Source: Shouchella rhizosphaerae
GTDB taxonomy: Bacteria > Bacillota > Bacilli > Bacillales > Bacillaceae_D
DNA length: 64,000 nucleotides
NCBI RefSeq assembly: GCF_900142675.1
Contig: NZ_FRBS01000002.1
Span: forward strand, 434,001-498,000
Direction: 5' to 3'
Part shown: piece by piece, positions 34,088-42,840 of the stretch
Position numbering within the stretch: the stretch's first letter is position 1
How the letters are laid out: every line of letters starts with the position of its first letter
Program-made: the position numbers and the translations under genes
The notes under the pieces: generated by a model
Told to the model about the DNA's origin: nothing
The model's input: the letters and a program-made list of their open reading frames with translations, nothing else
Databases searched by the model: none

Positions 34088-34201
34088 TAAAGTGCTATAG
34101 GAACATCAAAGTACCCTAGGTGCATTTCATGGAAATAGACCTTTGGCCTAAAAATGAGTGGTTGTTCCAAGCAAACTTTGCCTTTGAACGGAGGGGAAGA
34201 G

Positions 34202-34573
34202 ATGGCTGAACAGACGGAAAAAAGCAGTCAAAAGAAGTACCACGTTGGCGTGGAAGTGGCTTTAGAAGTAATGGGAGGCAAATGGAAGCCGTTAATCATT
34301 TACCATTTGATGACAGGGCGGAAACGGACATCCGAGCTTCGCCGGTTAATCCCTGGCATTACCCAAAAAATGCTGACTACCCAGCTTAGAGGCTTGGAAA
34401 AGGATGAGATCGTTACCCGAAAAGTTTACAATGAGGTCCCACCTAAAGTCGAGTATGAATTAACGCCCTACGGCTGGGGACTAAAACCCGCACTTGACCA
34501 TTTATGCTATTGGGGAGAGGATCACCTGGAAAAGGTGTATGGAGACAAATCGAAAGTTTTGGAAGAATTTTAA
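34202..34573 (+). CDS. HxlR family transcriptional regulator
   Basis: A 123-residue winged-helix regulator. ALEVMGGKWKPLIIYHLMTG starts the DNA-binding core, followed by RKRTSELRRLIPGITQKMLT and the wing VPPKVEYELTPYG. The family includes redox and electrophile sensors acting through one Cys; here the only Cys is near the C-terminus (DHLCYWG), not at the N-terminal sensing position of YodB/HypR. The ATG at 34202 follows GGAGGGGAAGAG; an ATG 48 bases upstream lacks such a site. Confidence 0.87.
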   Translation: MAEQTEKSSQKKYHVGVEVALEVMGGKWKPLIIYHLMTGRKRTSELRRLIPGITQKMLTTQLRGLEKDEIVTRKVYNEVPPKVEYELTPYGWGLKPALDHLCYWGEDHLEKVYGDKSKVLEEF

Positions 34574-34610
34574 AGCGCTATAGAGTAAATTCAGGAGTTT
34601 AGAAGATAGA

Positions 34611-34637
34611 AAAGCCTTCAATCGGAGGCTTTTTTTC
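34611..34637 (+). terminator. Terminator after the HxlR gene
   Basis: Stem AAAGCCT/AGGCTTT with an eight-base loop and a run of seven T. Confidence 0.85.
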
Positions 34638-35038
34638 TTTGTAGAAAATGGAATGGTGGAAATAAAATGATGCTGTTTAATTCATGAGGGGAGAGTAGGT
34701 TTGTCCATAATAGAGTGGACACAATCACTGTTCGAAAACGATGAAGAAAAGTAAACTTACAGTTATTGAAAATCCAATTCATGACAAAAAGGGGGTTGTT
34801 TTATATCCATACCCTTATTTAAAATAGAGGGGTATGAAGCAATTTCCATTTAATAGAATGTAAGGTTGTTAGCCAAATGTTATCAAATTGGTTAAATGAA
34901 ACGGCTGAAGTAGACAAAGCGCGAACGATGAAAAGAGCATGTTAAATTTACTTTACTATCGTGTCTGTTGTCGTTTCACTATGAAGATGCAGCGCCTTCG
35001 ACGAAAGGAGCGAAGGTAGGAAAGGAGAGGAAACAACG
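34638..35038. other. Gene-free stretch before the LXG module
   Basis: No gene of normal size. It holds the promoter candidate at 34796-34825, a small dyad TGTCCA/TGGACA at 34702-34721, a 22-codon frame at 34877-34945 without a good ribosome binding site, and a CCTTCG/CGAAGG hairpin near 34992-35013 directly before the start of the DUF5082 gene. Confidence 0.45.
34796..34825 (+). promoter_or_regulatory. Possible promoter of the LXG module
   Basis: TTGTTT, 18-base spacer, TAAAAT, about 210 bases before the first gene of the module. The -10 box is good, the -35 moderate. Confidence 0.4.
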
Positions 35039-35422
35039 GTGCATGAACGAATTGTACGCCTAAAAAGCCGGAACAATGAATTAAGAGCCCGTGTGGGGGA
35101 GGCACAAGGAAATATAGAACGTTTGGAAACCGCGAGAACGACGATATCGGAAGAGAAGCCGAATGTCCAAGACAATCGTGAAACTTTGACACGCAAGGCT
35201 CTCGATGGCGATGAGTGGCGGGGAAATCGCAAAGAGGAGTACGAAGGGTTAAGGGATGACATCAAGGCGAAATTCGATGAGGCTGAAAGCCACATTGAGC
35301 AATTGCTAGAAGATATGAAGGCGAAGAAAGCACAGCTGCAATCGAGCATTGAGACGATGCAAAACACGATGATGTTGAACGAATTACTCATAAGAGAAGA
35401 GAGGGAAAAAGCCCGTGGCTGA
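35039..35422 (+). CDS. DUF5082 (YwqH-like) type VII secretion-associated helical protein
   Basis: A 127-residue, almost entirely helical, highly charged protein with long coiled-coil segments (IVRLKSRNNELRARVGEAQG, then DDIKAKFDEAESHIEQLLED). It has the length and place of YwqH/DUF5082, a small partner encoded in front of LXG effectors in B. subtilis (ywqH-ywqI-ywqJ). Such proteins are thought to form a complex with the LXG helical domain for export by the YukE/EssC system. GTG start with AAGGAGAGG upstream. It overlaps the next gene by eight bases. Confidence 0.75.
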   Translation: MHERIVRLKSRNNELRARVGEAQGNIERLETARTTISEEKPNVQDNRETLTRKALDGDEWRGNRKEEYEGLRDDIKAKFDEAESHIEQLLEDMKAKKAQLQSSIETMQNTMMLNELLIREEREKARG

Positions 35423-35687
35423 GATTTTATTTGAAAAAAGCGATGTAGAAGAGAAGTTCTCGCAATTGAAAAATGGCGCAAATGAATTTCCCGCCGACCT
35501 CGAACTTCCTTCTATTTCAACAAGTGAACTACGCACGGTTGAGCAATTCAAAGAAGTCGAAGAAATGTACCATGAACTGATCATCAGTTATATCGCTGCT
35601 CTAGGAAAAGGGGCAGAAACAGCATGGAATAATATCCAAACACTAGGGGAAGCGGATGAAGCCCTTTCGCAAAGTATGGGCTCCTAA
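35415..35687 (+). CDS. DUF5344 (YwqI-like) WXG100-type partner
   Basis: A 90-residue helical-hairpin protein (MAEILFEKSDVEEKFSQLKN, then LRTVEQFKEVEEMYHELIIS). It matches the size and position of YwqI/DUF5344, the second small partner before LXG toxins; proteins of this kind are WXG100-like and likely pair with the DUF5082 protein and the LXG domain. GTG start with AGAGGG nine bases before it, inside the upstream gene, giving tight coupling. The ending EADEALSQSMGS is flexible. Confidence 0.75.
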   Translation: MAEILFEKSDVEEKFSQLKNGANEFPADLELPSISTSELRTVEQFKEVEEMYHELIISYIAALGKGAETAWNNIQTLGEADEALSQSMGS

Positions 35688-35831
35688 CACCTAGATGGAC
35701 TCATTGTTTAAAAGTTGAAGGATCATCCTCATTCATTCACTGAAATTTCATCCTTTTGGATATTAAGAAATGGATGGAAAGAATCAAAACCGTTCACATA
35801 CAAATCGTTTTAAGAGGGAAGGAGGCCGGAA

Positions 35832-37661
35832 ATGATTCTCGATACGAATGAACTGATTACGGAAATCGAACGTTCGATTGAACAAAAACGAGATCACCGG
35901 GACCAATTGCAAACGCTTCAATCCAAAGTAGAAGCCATCTGTCAGTTAGAAACCCTCCAAGGAGAGGGAGGCGCAGCAATCAAAGACTACTTCACAACGC
36001 TGCACTTGCCTGTACTATTATTCTTCCAACAGTTTATCGAAACGCATATTAGCCAGCTCGAGACGGTGAAAGACAACTTGCTTTCCTATGACGGCGATGC
36101 CAATACCCTTGTCCGGACAGAGTTTCTGAATGAAGTGAAGATGGATTTGAACCGTGTCATCAACTATACGAGAGACTCGGCGAACATCATTAACAGCGCA
36201 TACGAATCGGTGAGTGATCTGATCCACACAGGCCGCTGGGAGTCATCAGCCCTAACAGATAAAGCGAGAGAAGCGAGGGATCAGCTTAAAGACACGGAAG
36301 ACCACTTAGAGGAAACCGACCAAAACAATCAAACCGTGCTCGAAACTTCCAAAGCCACGCTAGAACATCTCGAAGCCTTGGTGCGCAAAGTCGAAGGATG
36401 GACGACGAAAGAGGCGATGCTTTCTCAAACAACACTCAGCGATATTTCCGCCTATTTCCAGGAGGGCGAAGCCGTTCTTTCCCTGTTGGGTGTAGACCAT
36501 ATGAATGATCTACTAGATAAAATGCTAGTGGGGGTAGATGGGGAAGGATTAACAGATGTCGAACATGCACTGCTTTATCATTATCTTCATCGTGAAGTCA
36601 TTCAGGGAGTAACGAGTCTAGTAAAAGAAGACACAGCAGGATTGCAAGAACGTCTGAACTATGAAGTGCTTGTCTCAGACGATGCATTAGCAAAAGAAAT
36701 CATGATAATGGAGTTTTATATCTATGCGCCAGCAGTCAATCCAGCGCTATCTAACGACCCCGAAGAGCAGGCAATGATTCAGGCGTATACAAGTACGTTA
36801 AGAAACCATCAAGCTTCAATTGCGCATATAAGAAAGGATCACAACCATCTTGAATTAGAAGGAAACCCATTGCGCGCATTTGTAAGTAAATTGGAAGTGA
36901 AACAAGAAGGAAATGCGTCTGTGTCGATACATTCCCGTTTGGCTTTTGATCTTATGGGTTCCAGTGCAGCAATCCCCCACGCTCAATGGATAGAGAGAAA
37001 AGTGTCACCTGATGTAGATGAGGGAACGTTAAAGCAGCACGGAATGACAAAGGAAGCGTATATTAAGGAAGGTCACCATTTATTAGAGCCAGGGATCGTC
37101 CAATCGGCATCAGAAGTAACTCATTATAGGGGACAAAGTGCTGGTTTCGAGTTTGGCAGAATTCATAGGGAAGAGCGTGAGGAAGACCTTCAAAATTTCA
37201 CAGCGAATTTTGTTATTGGAAAAGTGGTAGATGCAACCGTGGGAAAAGCGGTAGATGCAGCGGTCACTGCTATAAAAATACCTGGGTTTGTCATTAAAGC
37301 GGGAAATATTGTGATGATGGTGCCTGAGCACAACGCGGAAAAGAGCGAGGAAGAACGTCAAATTAATGGAGAAAAAACAATGGAAGCAGCTAAACTGTTG
37401 AAAATGGAGGTAACGGAGTCACAACGTATGGAAATGCGAGCTCAACCTGAGCCTGAAATCCAACTTCATCCTACCCAACACACAGAAGAGATATTAAAGA
37501 GGTGGGAAGAGAAGGCGGGTGAAATAGAAATGATTGAGTACCCTGTTGAGGCGGTTAAAAATAATGAATGGGATGAAGTGTATGATGCGTTATTAGAAAT
37601 TAATTATACAGATGGTATTCGTCAAGAAGATTACGATTATATCCTTGGATCTAAAGATTAG
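35832..37661 (+). CDS. LXG domain polymorphic toxin, type VII secretion effector
   Basis: A 609-residue effector. Residues 1-220 are the helical LXG domain (MILDTNELITEIERSIEQKR, then FFQQFIETHISQLETVKDNLL), which directs export by the type VII system. The middle, about 220-450, is of unknown type. Residues about 459-500 form a hydrophobic, Gly/Val/Ala-rich stretch (VIGKVVDATVGKAVDAAV...IVMMV) that could insert into membranes. The C-terminal 100 residues are acidic, with no recognised nuclease or NADase motif. The toxic activity is therefore unknown. GAAGGAGG precedes the ATG. Lipoprotein genes downstream may give immunity. Confidence 0.82.
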   Translation: MILDTNELITEIERSIEQKRDHRDQLQTLQSKVEAICQLETLQGEGGAAIKDYFTTLHLPVLLFFQQFIETHISQLETVKDNLLSYDGDANTLVRTEFLNEVKMDLNRVINYTRDSANIINSAYESVSDLIHTGRWESSALTDKAREARDQLKDTEDHLEETDQNNQTVLETSKATLEHLEALVRKVEGWTTKEAMLSQTTLSDISAYFQEGEAVLSLLGVDHMNDLLDKMLVGVDGEGLTDVEHALLYHYLHREVIQGVTSLVKEDTAGLQERLNYEVLVSDDALAKEIMIMEFYIYAPAVNPALSNDPEEQAMIQAYTSTLRNHQASIAHIRKDHNHLELEGNPLRAFVSKLEVKQEGNASVSIHSRLAFDLMGSSAAIPHAQWIERKVSPDVDEGTLKQHGMTKEAYIKEGHHLLEPGIVQSASEVTHYRGQSAGFEFGRIHREEREEDLQNFTANFVIGKVVDATVGKAVDAAVTAIKIPGFVIKAGNIVMMVPEHNAEKSEEERQINGEKTMEAAKLLKMEVTESQRMEMRAQPEPEIQLHPTQHTEEILKRWEEKAGEIEMIEYPVEAVKNNEWDEVYDALLEINYTDGIRQEDYDYILGSKD

Positions 37662-38042
37662 TCGTTGGATTTTGAGCCTGTCTGGTATAACAACTAATCA
37701 TTTGACTTGAATTCTTTGGCATAAGATCATCCAGAGCAACTATGAACAATTTTGAACAAACCAATGCACGAAGGCAAGTAAAGCAATACCAGGCTTTGTG
37801 GAATTGGCTTTAGACAACTGCACCTAAATTATCTTGAATGTGGCTTCTGTAACGATATCGTCATAGGTTGTTTCTCTGTTGCTCAAGATTCTGACATACA
37901 AGGTAGGGGGAGCTCTATCTTAGAGTATCACTATCTCGACCTATCAGTGTATCTTATTGAAATTTAGGTATCGTCCCATAGGACGTCAGAAAAGCAAGTT
38001 AAGTTTCCCGTTGTTTAAGGCAGAAAGAGTAGGTGAATGACT
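37662..38042. other. Gene-free stretch after the LXG gene
   Basis: No gene is visible and all frames are closed by frequent stops. TTGACT at 37702 could be a -35 box but has no matching -10. No terminator hairpin with a T run is clear, so read-through from the toxin gene into the lipoprotein genes is possible. Confidence 0.4.
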
Positions 38043-38522
38043 GTGAGCAAATATAGAAAAAAGATAGTTAATGGACTGACAATATGTATGCTAGTTTTAA
38101 TTTTGCCAGGGTGCAATATAACTGAGAATGATCTTATTGGTGGCACTTGGGTAGCGACTTCAGGCTATATTGATGGAGAGGCAACGGGGGAGCCTGATTG
38201 TGGCCAGTTTGCTTTAGGAATGCGGTTTGTGGATGAAGAAACTCTTTATGTAGGGGAACCCGGTGAAGAAGAGGAGTTTGAATATGAGATTCGGGACGGA
38301 ATAGATTATTACGGGGAAGAGCGTCGTTTCATTGAGTTTTTTAATGTTAACCGTAAAGAGGAGGCACTCAAAGAGAAATCCGAGGATGAAGTGCCAAAGG
38401 GAATGTATTCTTTTGGTTCGTTTGCGATTGAGAGAGGGGGAAAGGATGCCTTTGGAATGGAGACGAGGCCGGGGAAGTCAGAGGGAAAACATTGCTATAT
38501 GGAACGCCAGGATAGTGAGTGA
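38043..38522 (+). CDS. Small lipoprotein, candidate immunity protein
   Basis: A 159-residue lipoprotein with signal peptide MSKYRKKIVNGLTICMLVLI and lipobox LPGC (Cys24). The mature part is acidic and soluble (GTWVATSGYIDGEATGE, then FALGMRFVDEETLYVG), probably a small beta-rich domain facing outward. No family is recognised. The GTG at 38043 sits six bases after AGGTGA; an ATG two codons earlier abuts that site. Its place behind an LXG toxin suggests surface-exposed immunity or an accessory role; this is inference. Confidence 0.65.
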   Translation: MSKYRKKIVNGLTICMLVLILPGCNITENDLIGGTWVATSGYIDGEATGEPDCGQFALGMRFVDEETLYVGEPGEEEEFEYEIRDGIDYYGEERRFIEFFNVNRKEEALKEKSEDEVPKGMYSFGSFAIERGGKDAFGMETRPGKSEGKHCYMERQDSE

Positions 38523-38591
38523 CGTCCCTGTTCCTGCATGAAGCAATAAGGTTGGTTCATTAACGTTGAAACGAACGAAAGGACGATCCAG

Positions 38592-39470
38592 GTGAGAAGA
38601 CGCGGACGGCACGCCTTTGTCTATGTATTTTTTGGACTGTTGACTTTTACGTCAGCGTGCGACACAGACGCGAAAGAGGATTTAACAAAAGAAGAAGCGA
38701 TTATTGCGAAAACGATCGAGCAAGCAGAATCCGTTGATTCTTATACAGTAGAAGGAGGGGTATTGGAGGATTTTATATGGGAGGATGGGAGCACTGAATA
38801 TAACTATCTTCTGGGCACAGTTTCAAGGATTGAATCCCTTCAACTCGCATACAATCAATATAGACAAGAATATAGTACTGGGGAAATAAAAACAACGGTG
38901 TTTACGGGTCAAATCTATCAAAATGAAGATGATGTTTATATAAATGTAGACGATGAGGGATGGAAAGCAAGGTCTGATCCTGATCGCTTTGAATATGAAT
39001 ACACCGATTATGAAGCGGCTATTACGTTTTTGGAGCATGTTGAAAATATTGAAGAAATGAGGATCGAAGAAACCGAAACGGAGTATGAAATTAGCTATGC
39101 CGAACCGGATGAATTTCTTTATCGGTTGAACGAGCCTCCTTCCGAGGCAACAAAAGATGGCATTACCTTTGAAGAGAACGGAAGTCCAGAGGTATTTCTC
39201 AGAATTAATAAAGGGGATTATACCGTGCAAGAGTTTACGACGAAGTTTTTTTATGAAGACAAGAACGGTGGAACAGCGAAAGGCATTACTACGTTGGAAT
39301 CTCTTTTTGCTGATATCAACAAAATCGAAGCTGAGGACCTCGAAATTCCGGAGGAAGTAATTGAAGAAGCGGAGGCAAATGAGGAGGCGGGGCAGGAAGG
39401 GAAAAGCTTGTGTAGAAGGGGTTATTTGATGCCCCTTACTCTCGCCTTAAAACGGATCAATACATATTAA
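38592..39470 (+). CDS. Lipoprotein paralogue A, LppX-like fold suspected
   Basis: A 292-residue lipoprotein: signal peptide with lipobox TSAC (Cys23), then KEDLTKEEAIIAKTIEQAES and alternating hydrophobic strands (TTVFTGQIYQNEDDVYINVD). The mature layout of a helix followed by beta strands resembles LppX/LprG-like or DUF6612 lipoproteins; that is a guess. It is a paralogue of the broken gene at 39554, sharing the first 53 bases around the start. GTG start with AAAGGA eight bases upstream. The last 30 residues are absent in the paralogue and may be read-through extension. Confidence 0.65.
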   Translation: MRRRGRHAFVYVFFGLLTFTSACDTDAKEDLTKEEAIIAKTIEQAESVDSYTVEGGVLEDFIWEDGSTEYNYLLGTVSRIESLQLAYNQYRQEYSTGEIKTTVFTGQIYQNEDDVYINVDDEGWKARSDPDRFEYEYTDYEAAITFLEHVENIEEMRIEETETEYEISYAEPDEFLYRLNEPPSEATKDGITFEENGSPEVFLRINKGDYTVQEFTTKFFYEDKNGGTAKGITTLESLFADINKIEAEDLEIPEEVIEEAEANEEAGQEGKSLCRRGYLMPLTLALKRINTY

Positions 39471-39553
39471 CCTTGGCGTATTAAAGCTAAAGTTAAGGGC
39501 AGTATTCGTTTGTAAACTGGAGAAACAGGAGGAAGGCAGAAAGGACGATCCAG

Positions 39554-40323
39554 ATGAGGTGAGGCGGAGGGCACGCCTTTGTCTATGTATTTTGGGGGTT
39601 GCCGATTTTTATGGCAGCATGCAGTATGAACGCTGAAGATGAGGACTTATCAAAAGTAGAAGCGGTTATTGCACAAATAATCGAGAGAGCTGAAATGGTG
39701 AACTCTTATGCTCTAGAGTTTGAAGTGCGTGATGATATTGCCTGGGGAGATGGAGACATAAGTTACACTCATTCCATGCTTTCAGGACTTTCATTTTCTA
39801 ATCCTCAACGTGGGTATTACCAAATGACTGAGGTAGAAGGCAACGGAGAAACAGAAACTACTGTGTTTACAGACGAAATCTATGAAGATGAAGATGCAGT
39901 CTACGTAAACTTTAATCAAGAAGGATGGATAAAATCTGAAAGCTATAATAATTATAACGAGACAGGTTTTGAAGCAATGATTCAACTATTAAAGGAAATA
40001 AAGAATACGGAAGAGATAATTATTGAAGAAAACGAGAAGACTTTTGAAATCACCTTTCCTGAAATGGTTGAATTCTATGCACAGGTGCTTTCCGTAATGG
40101 AGAGTGATGCCTTTGTGGGGACTGGAGTTCCGGAAGCATTTATTAAAATTGACAAAGAAGACTATTCGGTTCGAGAGTTTACGACAAATTTTTTTATGAT
40201 GCCAGGACAGGGAGCACATCAGAAAGAATGGTTACAATTGAATTTCGTTTTGATGATATCAACGAAATTGAAGATATAACAATCCCCGCCGAAGTCATTA
40301 AAGAAGCGGAACAAAACGAATAG
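39554..40323 (+). pseudogene. Lipoprotein paralogue B, inactivated
   Basis: Homologue of the gene at 38592. The ribosome binding site and start are intact (AAAGGACGATCCAG before ATG 39554), but codon 3 is TGA where the paralogue has AGA. Reading on in frame gives the signal peptide and lipobox MAAC, then a body alignable with paralogue A (EDEDLSKVEAVIAQIIERAE, TTVFTDEIYEDEDAVYVNF). Near 40215-40230 a one-base shift is needed to reach the conserved tail IPAEVIKEAEQNE at 40323. Two lesions make loss of function likely. A TTG at 39599 gives an open frame but without a full signal peptide. Confidence 0.75.
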
Positions 40324-40423
40324 CAAAAAAGAAGACGCGATACATAGGGAGTAAGGCTAACAGCCTGTTAGAAGAAGTCACTCGAAAGGTCAACCAATGG
40401 CGAAATCGCATCTCCGGCCAACA

Positions 40424-40457
40424 AAAAAACGCACCAAGTCGGTATGATGCGTTTTTC
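40424..40457. terminator. Bidirectional terminator
   Basis: Stem AAAAACGCA/TGCGTTTTT with T runs on both strands. It serves ydbT on the minus strand and the lipoprotein genes on the plus strand. Confidence 0.8.
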
Positions 40458-40570
40458 CGTTAGATTTAGTGGCTAGGCGATCCTGCCTACACTGTTATTC
40501 TTCAGCAGTTTTCAAACATCACTCATTGATGGCTTTTCCTTGCAGGAGTTCCCCGCCGTATGTTTGCTCT

Positions 40571-42079
40571 CTATTCAACGGTAATGTCATTTTTTCGTCC
40601 TCTGTACCATTGTAAAAAGGAATGGGCGAGTTCAACCGGCACGTCATTGATTCCTGAATGGCGCACGGGGTTTCCTCGATTGGTTGTCTCAATCGAGGCG
40701 AGGCCCAACCTTTTTTGGAGGATGTTTCGAGTGATCTTTGCTTTAATGACTTTTTCTCGTTTTGAGACAAATAAAGAGGTCGTGAATGCGCCTGTTTTAA
40801 ACTGGATAAAATGGTCGTTGATCGCATAGCGGGTATGGAAAAAATCGAACAACCTTGCGATCAATAGATAAACCAAAAGGGCTGCTGATACGATTATCCA
40901 GGACTGCTCTATATTGAAAATGGCAGGTTTAAAGTAAAATAAAGCACCGGTGGCAAGGAGCCAGAACCAACTCGGCCGCAATATGCGGAGCCACAAGGAT
41001 TTTGTTGGAAGACGAGTCATTTCTGTTGTAATCGTGTAGGACGGTAACATGTCTGATATCATCTCATAGGCTTTGTTTACTGGGAGAAACGGATAGAGCG
41101 TATTTTTTTCGAGTGCCTCTTCTCCAGAACGTAGCCCCCCGGCACTTGTTAGTTTGACTTCTGCGAGTCCGAGAAGTCTTTTTACCATGGACTGTTCTAT
41201 TTCAATGGCTTGTACCTTGTCTTTGGAAATGGAAAAGGCAGTTTCGTCGATAACGCCTCTGTTAATGTAAATATGAGTGGCATCTGAAGCGATTTCGTAT
41301 TTTCCATACTTTACATACGTTCGAATAAGTCCAAAGATCGTTGAGGCGATTATGAGCACGATGATGATGATGGCTACAATCCACCAGGAACTTGCTAGTT
41401 TGTTGATGAGTCCTTCTGTCGTATCTTCGACATGAAAAAGATCGTTGATTTTAAAATAAAATGAACCAATTAAAGGAATGAGCACCAAAAAACTTAAAGA
41501 TGTAACAGATGCTTTTAAAATGTCTCTTTTTGTCGGTTGAAAATGAATCGTACGCTCTTGAGCGGGATCCCTGGGATGCGCTTCTTCGTCATTTGGATCA
41601 TGTGATGGATGATTCCAACCGTCTAATTCCTCGTCAGTCGCCCTTTTGATGTGTGCTTCTATCTGTTCAGCTTCTGCTTTTGATAGAACTTCAAATTTTA
41701 TATGGGCATTTTCCCCTGTCATCGCGATTTCAAAATGAATCGAAGTCCTTTTAAAGACACGATGGAGGAACGAGGTGTGACGGTTGATGTTTTCGATTTT
41801 TGAAAACGGAATCGTTTGTTCCGTTTTGCTGAAAAGGCCTTTGTAAAGGTGGAAGGACTGCTCATCCAACTTGTATTTATGGGTCACCCATTTATAGATA
41901 ATCGAAAAAAGGATCAATCCAACTATGATCCAGAAAGCCATTCGCCCATATTTAATGAAGGCAGATTCGGAACCGGCCATGACGACGTATAAATAAATGA
42001 CAAAGAAAAAAGCATTTCGTACAAGGTTGATCAAGTGAAAAAGCATCGTATATGGAGAATAACGCTTGGCTTTTGTCAT
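40571..42079 (-). CDS. ydbT: PH domain membrane protein YdbT
   Basis: A 502-residue membrane protein with three bPH_2 (DUF304) domains separated by hydrophobic helix pairs, the YdbT layout. The repeated pattern is visible in YKLDEQSFHLYKGLFSKTEQ followed by IPFSKIENINR, in YEIASDATHIYINRGVIDET, and in YAINDHFIQFKTGAFTTSLF followed by REKVIKAK. In B. subtilis ydbST belong to the sigma-W regulon and protect against certain bacteriocins. A charged His/Pro-rich linker lies near 150-172. It overlaps the ydbS stop as TAATG. Confidence 0.87.
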   Translation of the reverse strand: MTKAKRYSPYTMLFHLINLVRNAFFFVIYLYVVMAGSESAFIKYGRMAFWIIVGLILFSIIYKWVTHKYKLDEQSFHLYKGLFSKTEQTIPFSKIENINRHTSFLHRVFKRTSIHFEIAMTGENAHIKFEVLSKAEAEQIEAHIKRATDEELDGWNHPSHDPNDEEAHPRDPAQERTIHFQPTKRDILKASVTSLSFLVLIPLIGSFYFKINDLFHVEDTTEGLINKLASSWWIVAIIIIVLIIASTIFGLIRTYVKYGKYEIASDATHIYINRGVIDETAFSISKDKVQAIEIEQSMVKRLLGLAEVKLTSAGGLRSGEEALEKNTLYPFLPVNKAYEMISDMLPSYTITTEMTRLPTKSLWLRILRPSWFWLLATGALFYFKPAIFNIEQSWIIVSAALLVYLLIARLFDFFHTRYAINDHFIQFKTGAFTTSLFVSKREKVIKAKITRNILQKRLGLASIETTNRGNPVRHSGINDVPVELAHSFLQWYRGRKNDITVE

Positions 42080-42570
42080 TACTCCACTTCCTTAATTCTT
42101 GCATATTGGGCAATTTGATTCCGCAACTCAACTGCCGCTTCTTTTGGCAATGCAGGTATGGTGTGAGACGATCCCATCGTTTCCACGGAAACGGAACAGA
42201 GGCCGTATTTTCTAAGAAGCGGGCCTTGCTCGGTTGCGACTGATTGGATTTTTGTCATCGGTACAAGTTCATGGGTTTCTTTTAATGCACCTGATTTTAG
42301 TTGTAAATATGCTTCATCGACATCATAGCGCCAATGTTTGTAAAGCAAGAAGGGGCGAATCACTGACCAAATCCAGCCGATAATCGTTAACACGGTCGCC
42401 CCGATTAAGAGCCATCCAACCCATTCTTTCCATAAAAAACGATCATCAAGGTAAAAAAGGATTCCCAAGATGATGAGAACGATCATATTTCCAATCGCGT
42501 CACTGATAAGCCAAACCTTGATTGCATCCTTCGATAAACGTTTCTGAGGTGCGTTTATGGGGATACTCAA
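42079..42570 (-). CDS. ydbS: PH domain membrane protein YdbS
   Basis: A 163-residue protein with two transmembrane helices (about 25-42 and 52-75) and one bPH_2 domain (WRYDVDEAYLQLKSGALKET, then VPMTKIQSVATEQGPLLRKYG). It is the partner of YdbT and the two genes are translationally coupled. TTG start with AGGTGGTGA upstream. Upstream on the minus strand TGAACC lies 16 bases before a TATAAT; this is sigma-W-like only in the -35 half, so sigma-W control is not certain. Confidence 0.85.
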   Translation of the reverse strand: MSIPINAPQKRLSKDAIKVWLISDAIGNMIVLIILGILFYLDDRFLWKEWVGWLLIGATVLTIIGWIWSVIRPFLLYKHWRYDVDEAYLQLKSGALKETHELVPMTKIQSVATEQGPLLRKYGLCSVSVETMGSSHTIPALPKEAAVELRNQIAQYARIKEVE

Positions 42571-42770
42571 ACAATCACCACCTATATTCTATGCCTATTA
42601 TACATCGCTTTAAGTGCCGGTTCATCCATCTCAATATGAGTCGCTATTTTCTATAAATTAAAACCCCTTGATAGGAAGTAGAATCAACTGTGTGTTGATT
42701 GGCAAGAGACAGTTTAGTAATGGGAATGGATGTATTTAGCACAGTAATCTGGTAAAATATCATTTTCCAC

Positions 42771-42802
42771 AAAAAACACTCAGAATGTTTCACTTCTGAG
42801 TG
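42771..42802 (-). terminator. Terminator of the CPBP gene
   Basis: Perfect nine-base stem CACTCAGAA/TTCTGAGTG followed by six T on the minus strand, 39 bases after the stop. Confidence 0.85.
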
Positions 42803-42840
42803 CAATTGAAATCAATATATACTTTTTCAACAATCGCTCC

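Noticed and set aside
39157-39360. Short plus-strand frame inside the lipoprotein gene
   Set aside because: Shadow of the lipoprotein coding sequence without its own start signals.
42571-42660. Sigma-W promoter for ydbS-ydbT
   Set aside because: TGAACC is present but the CGTA -10 motif at the correct spacing is not; only a sigma-A-like TATAAT is seen.
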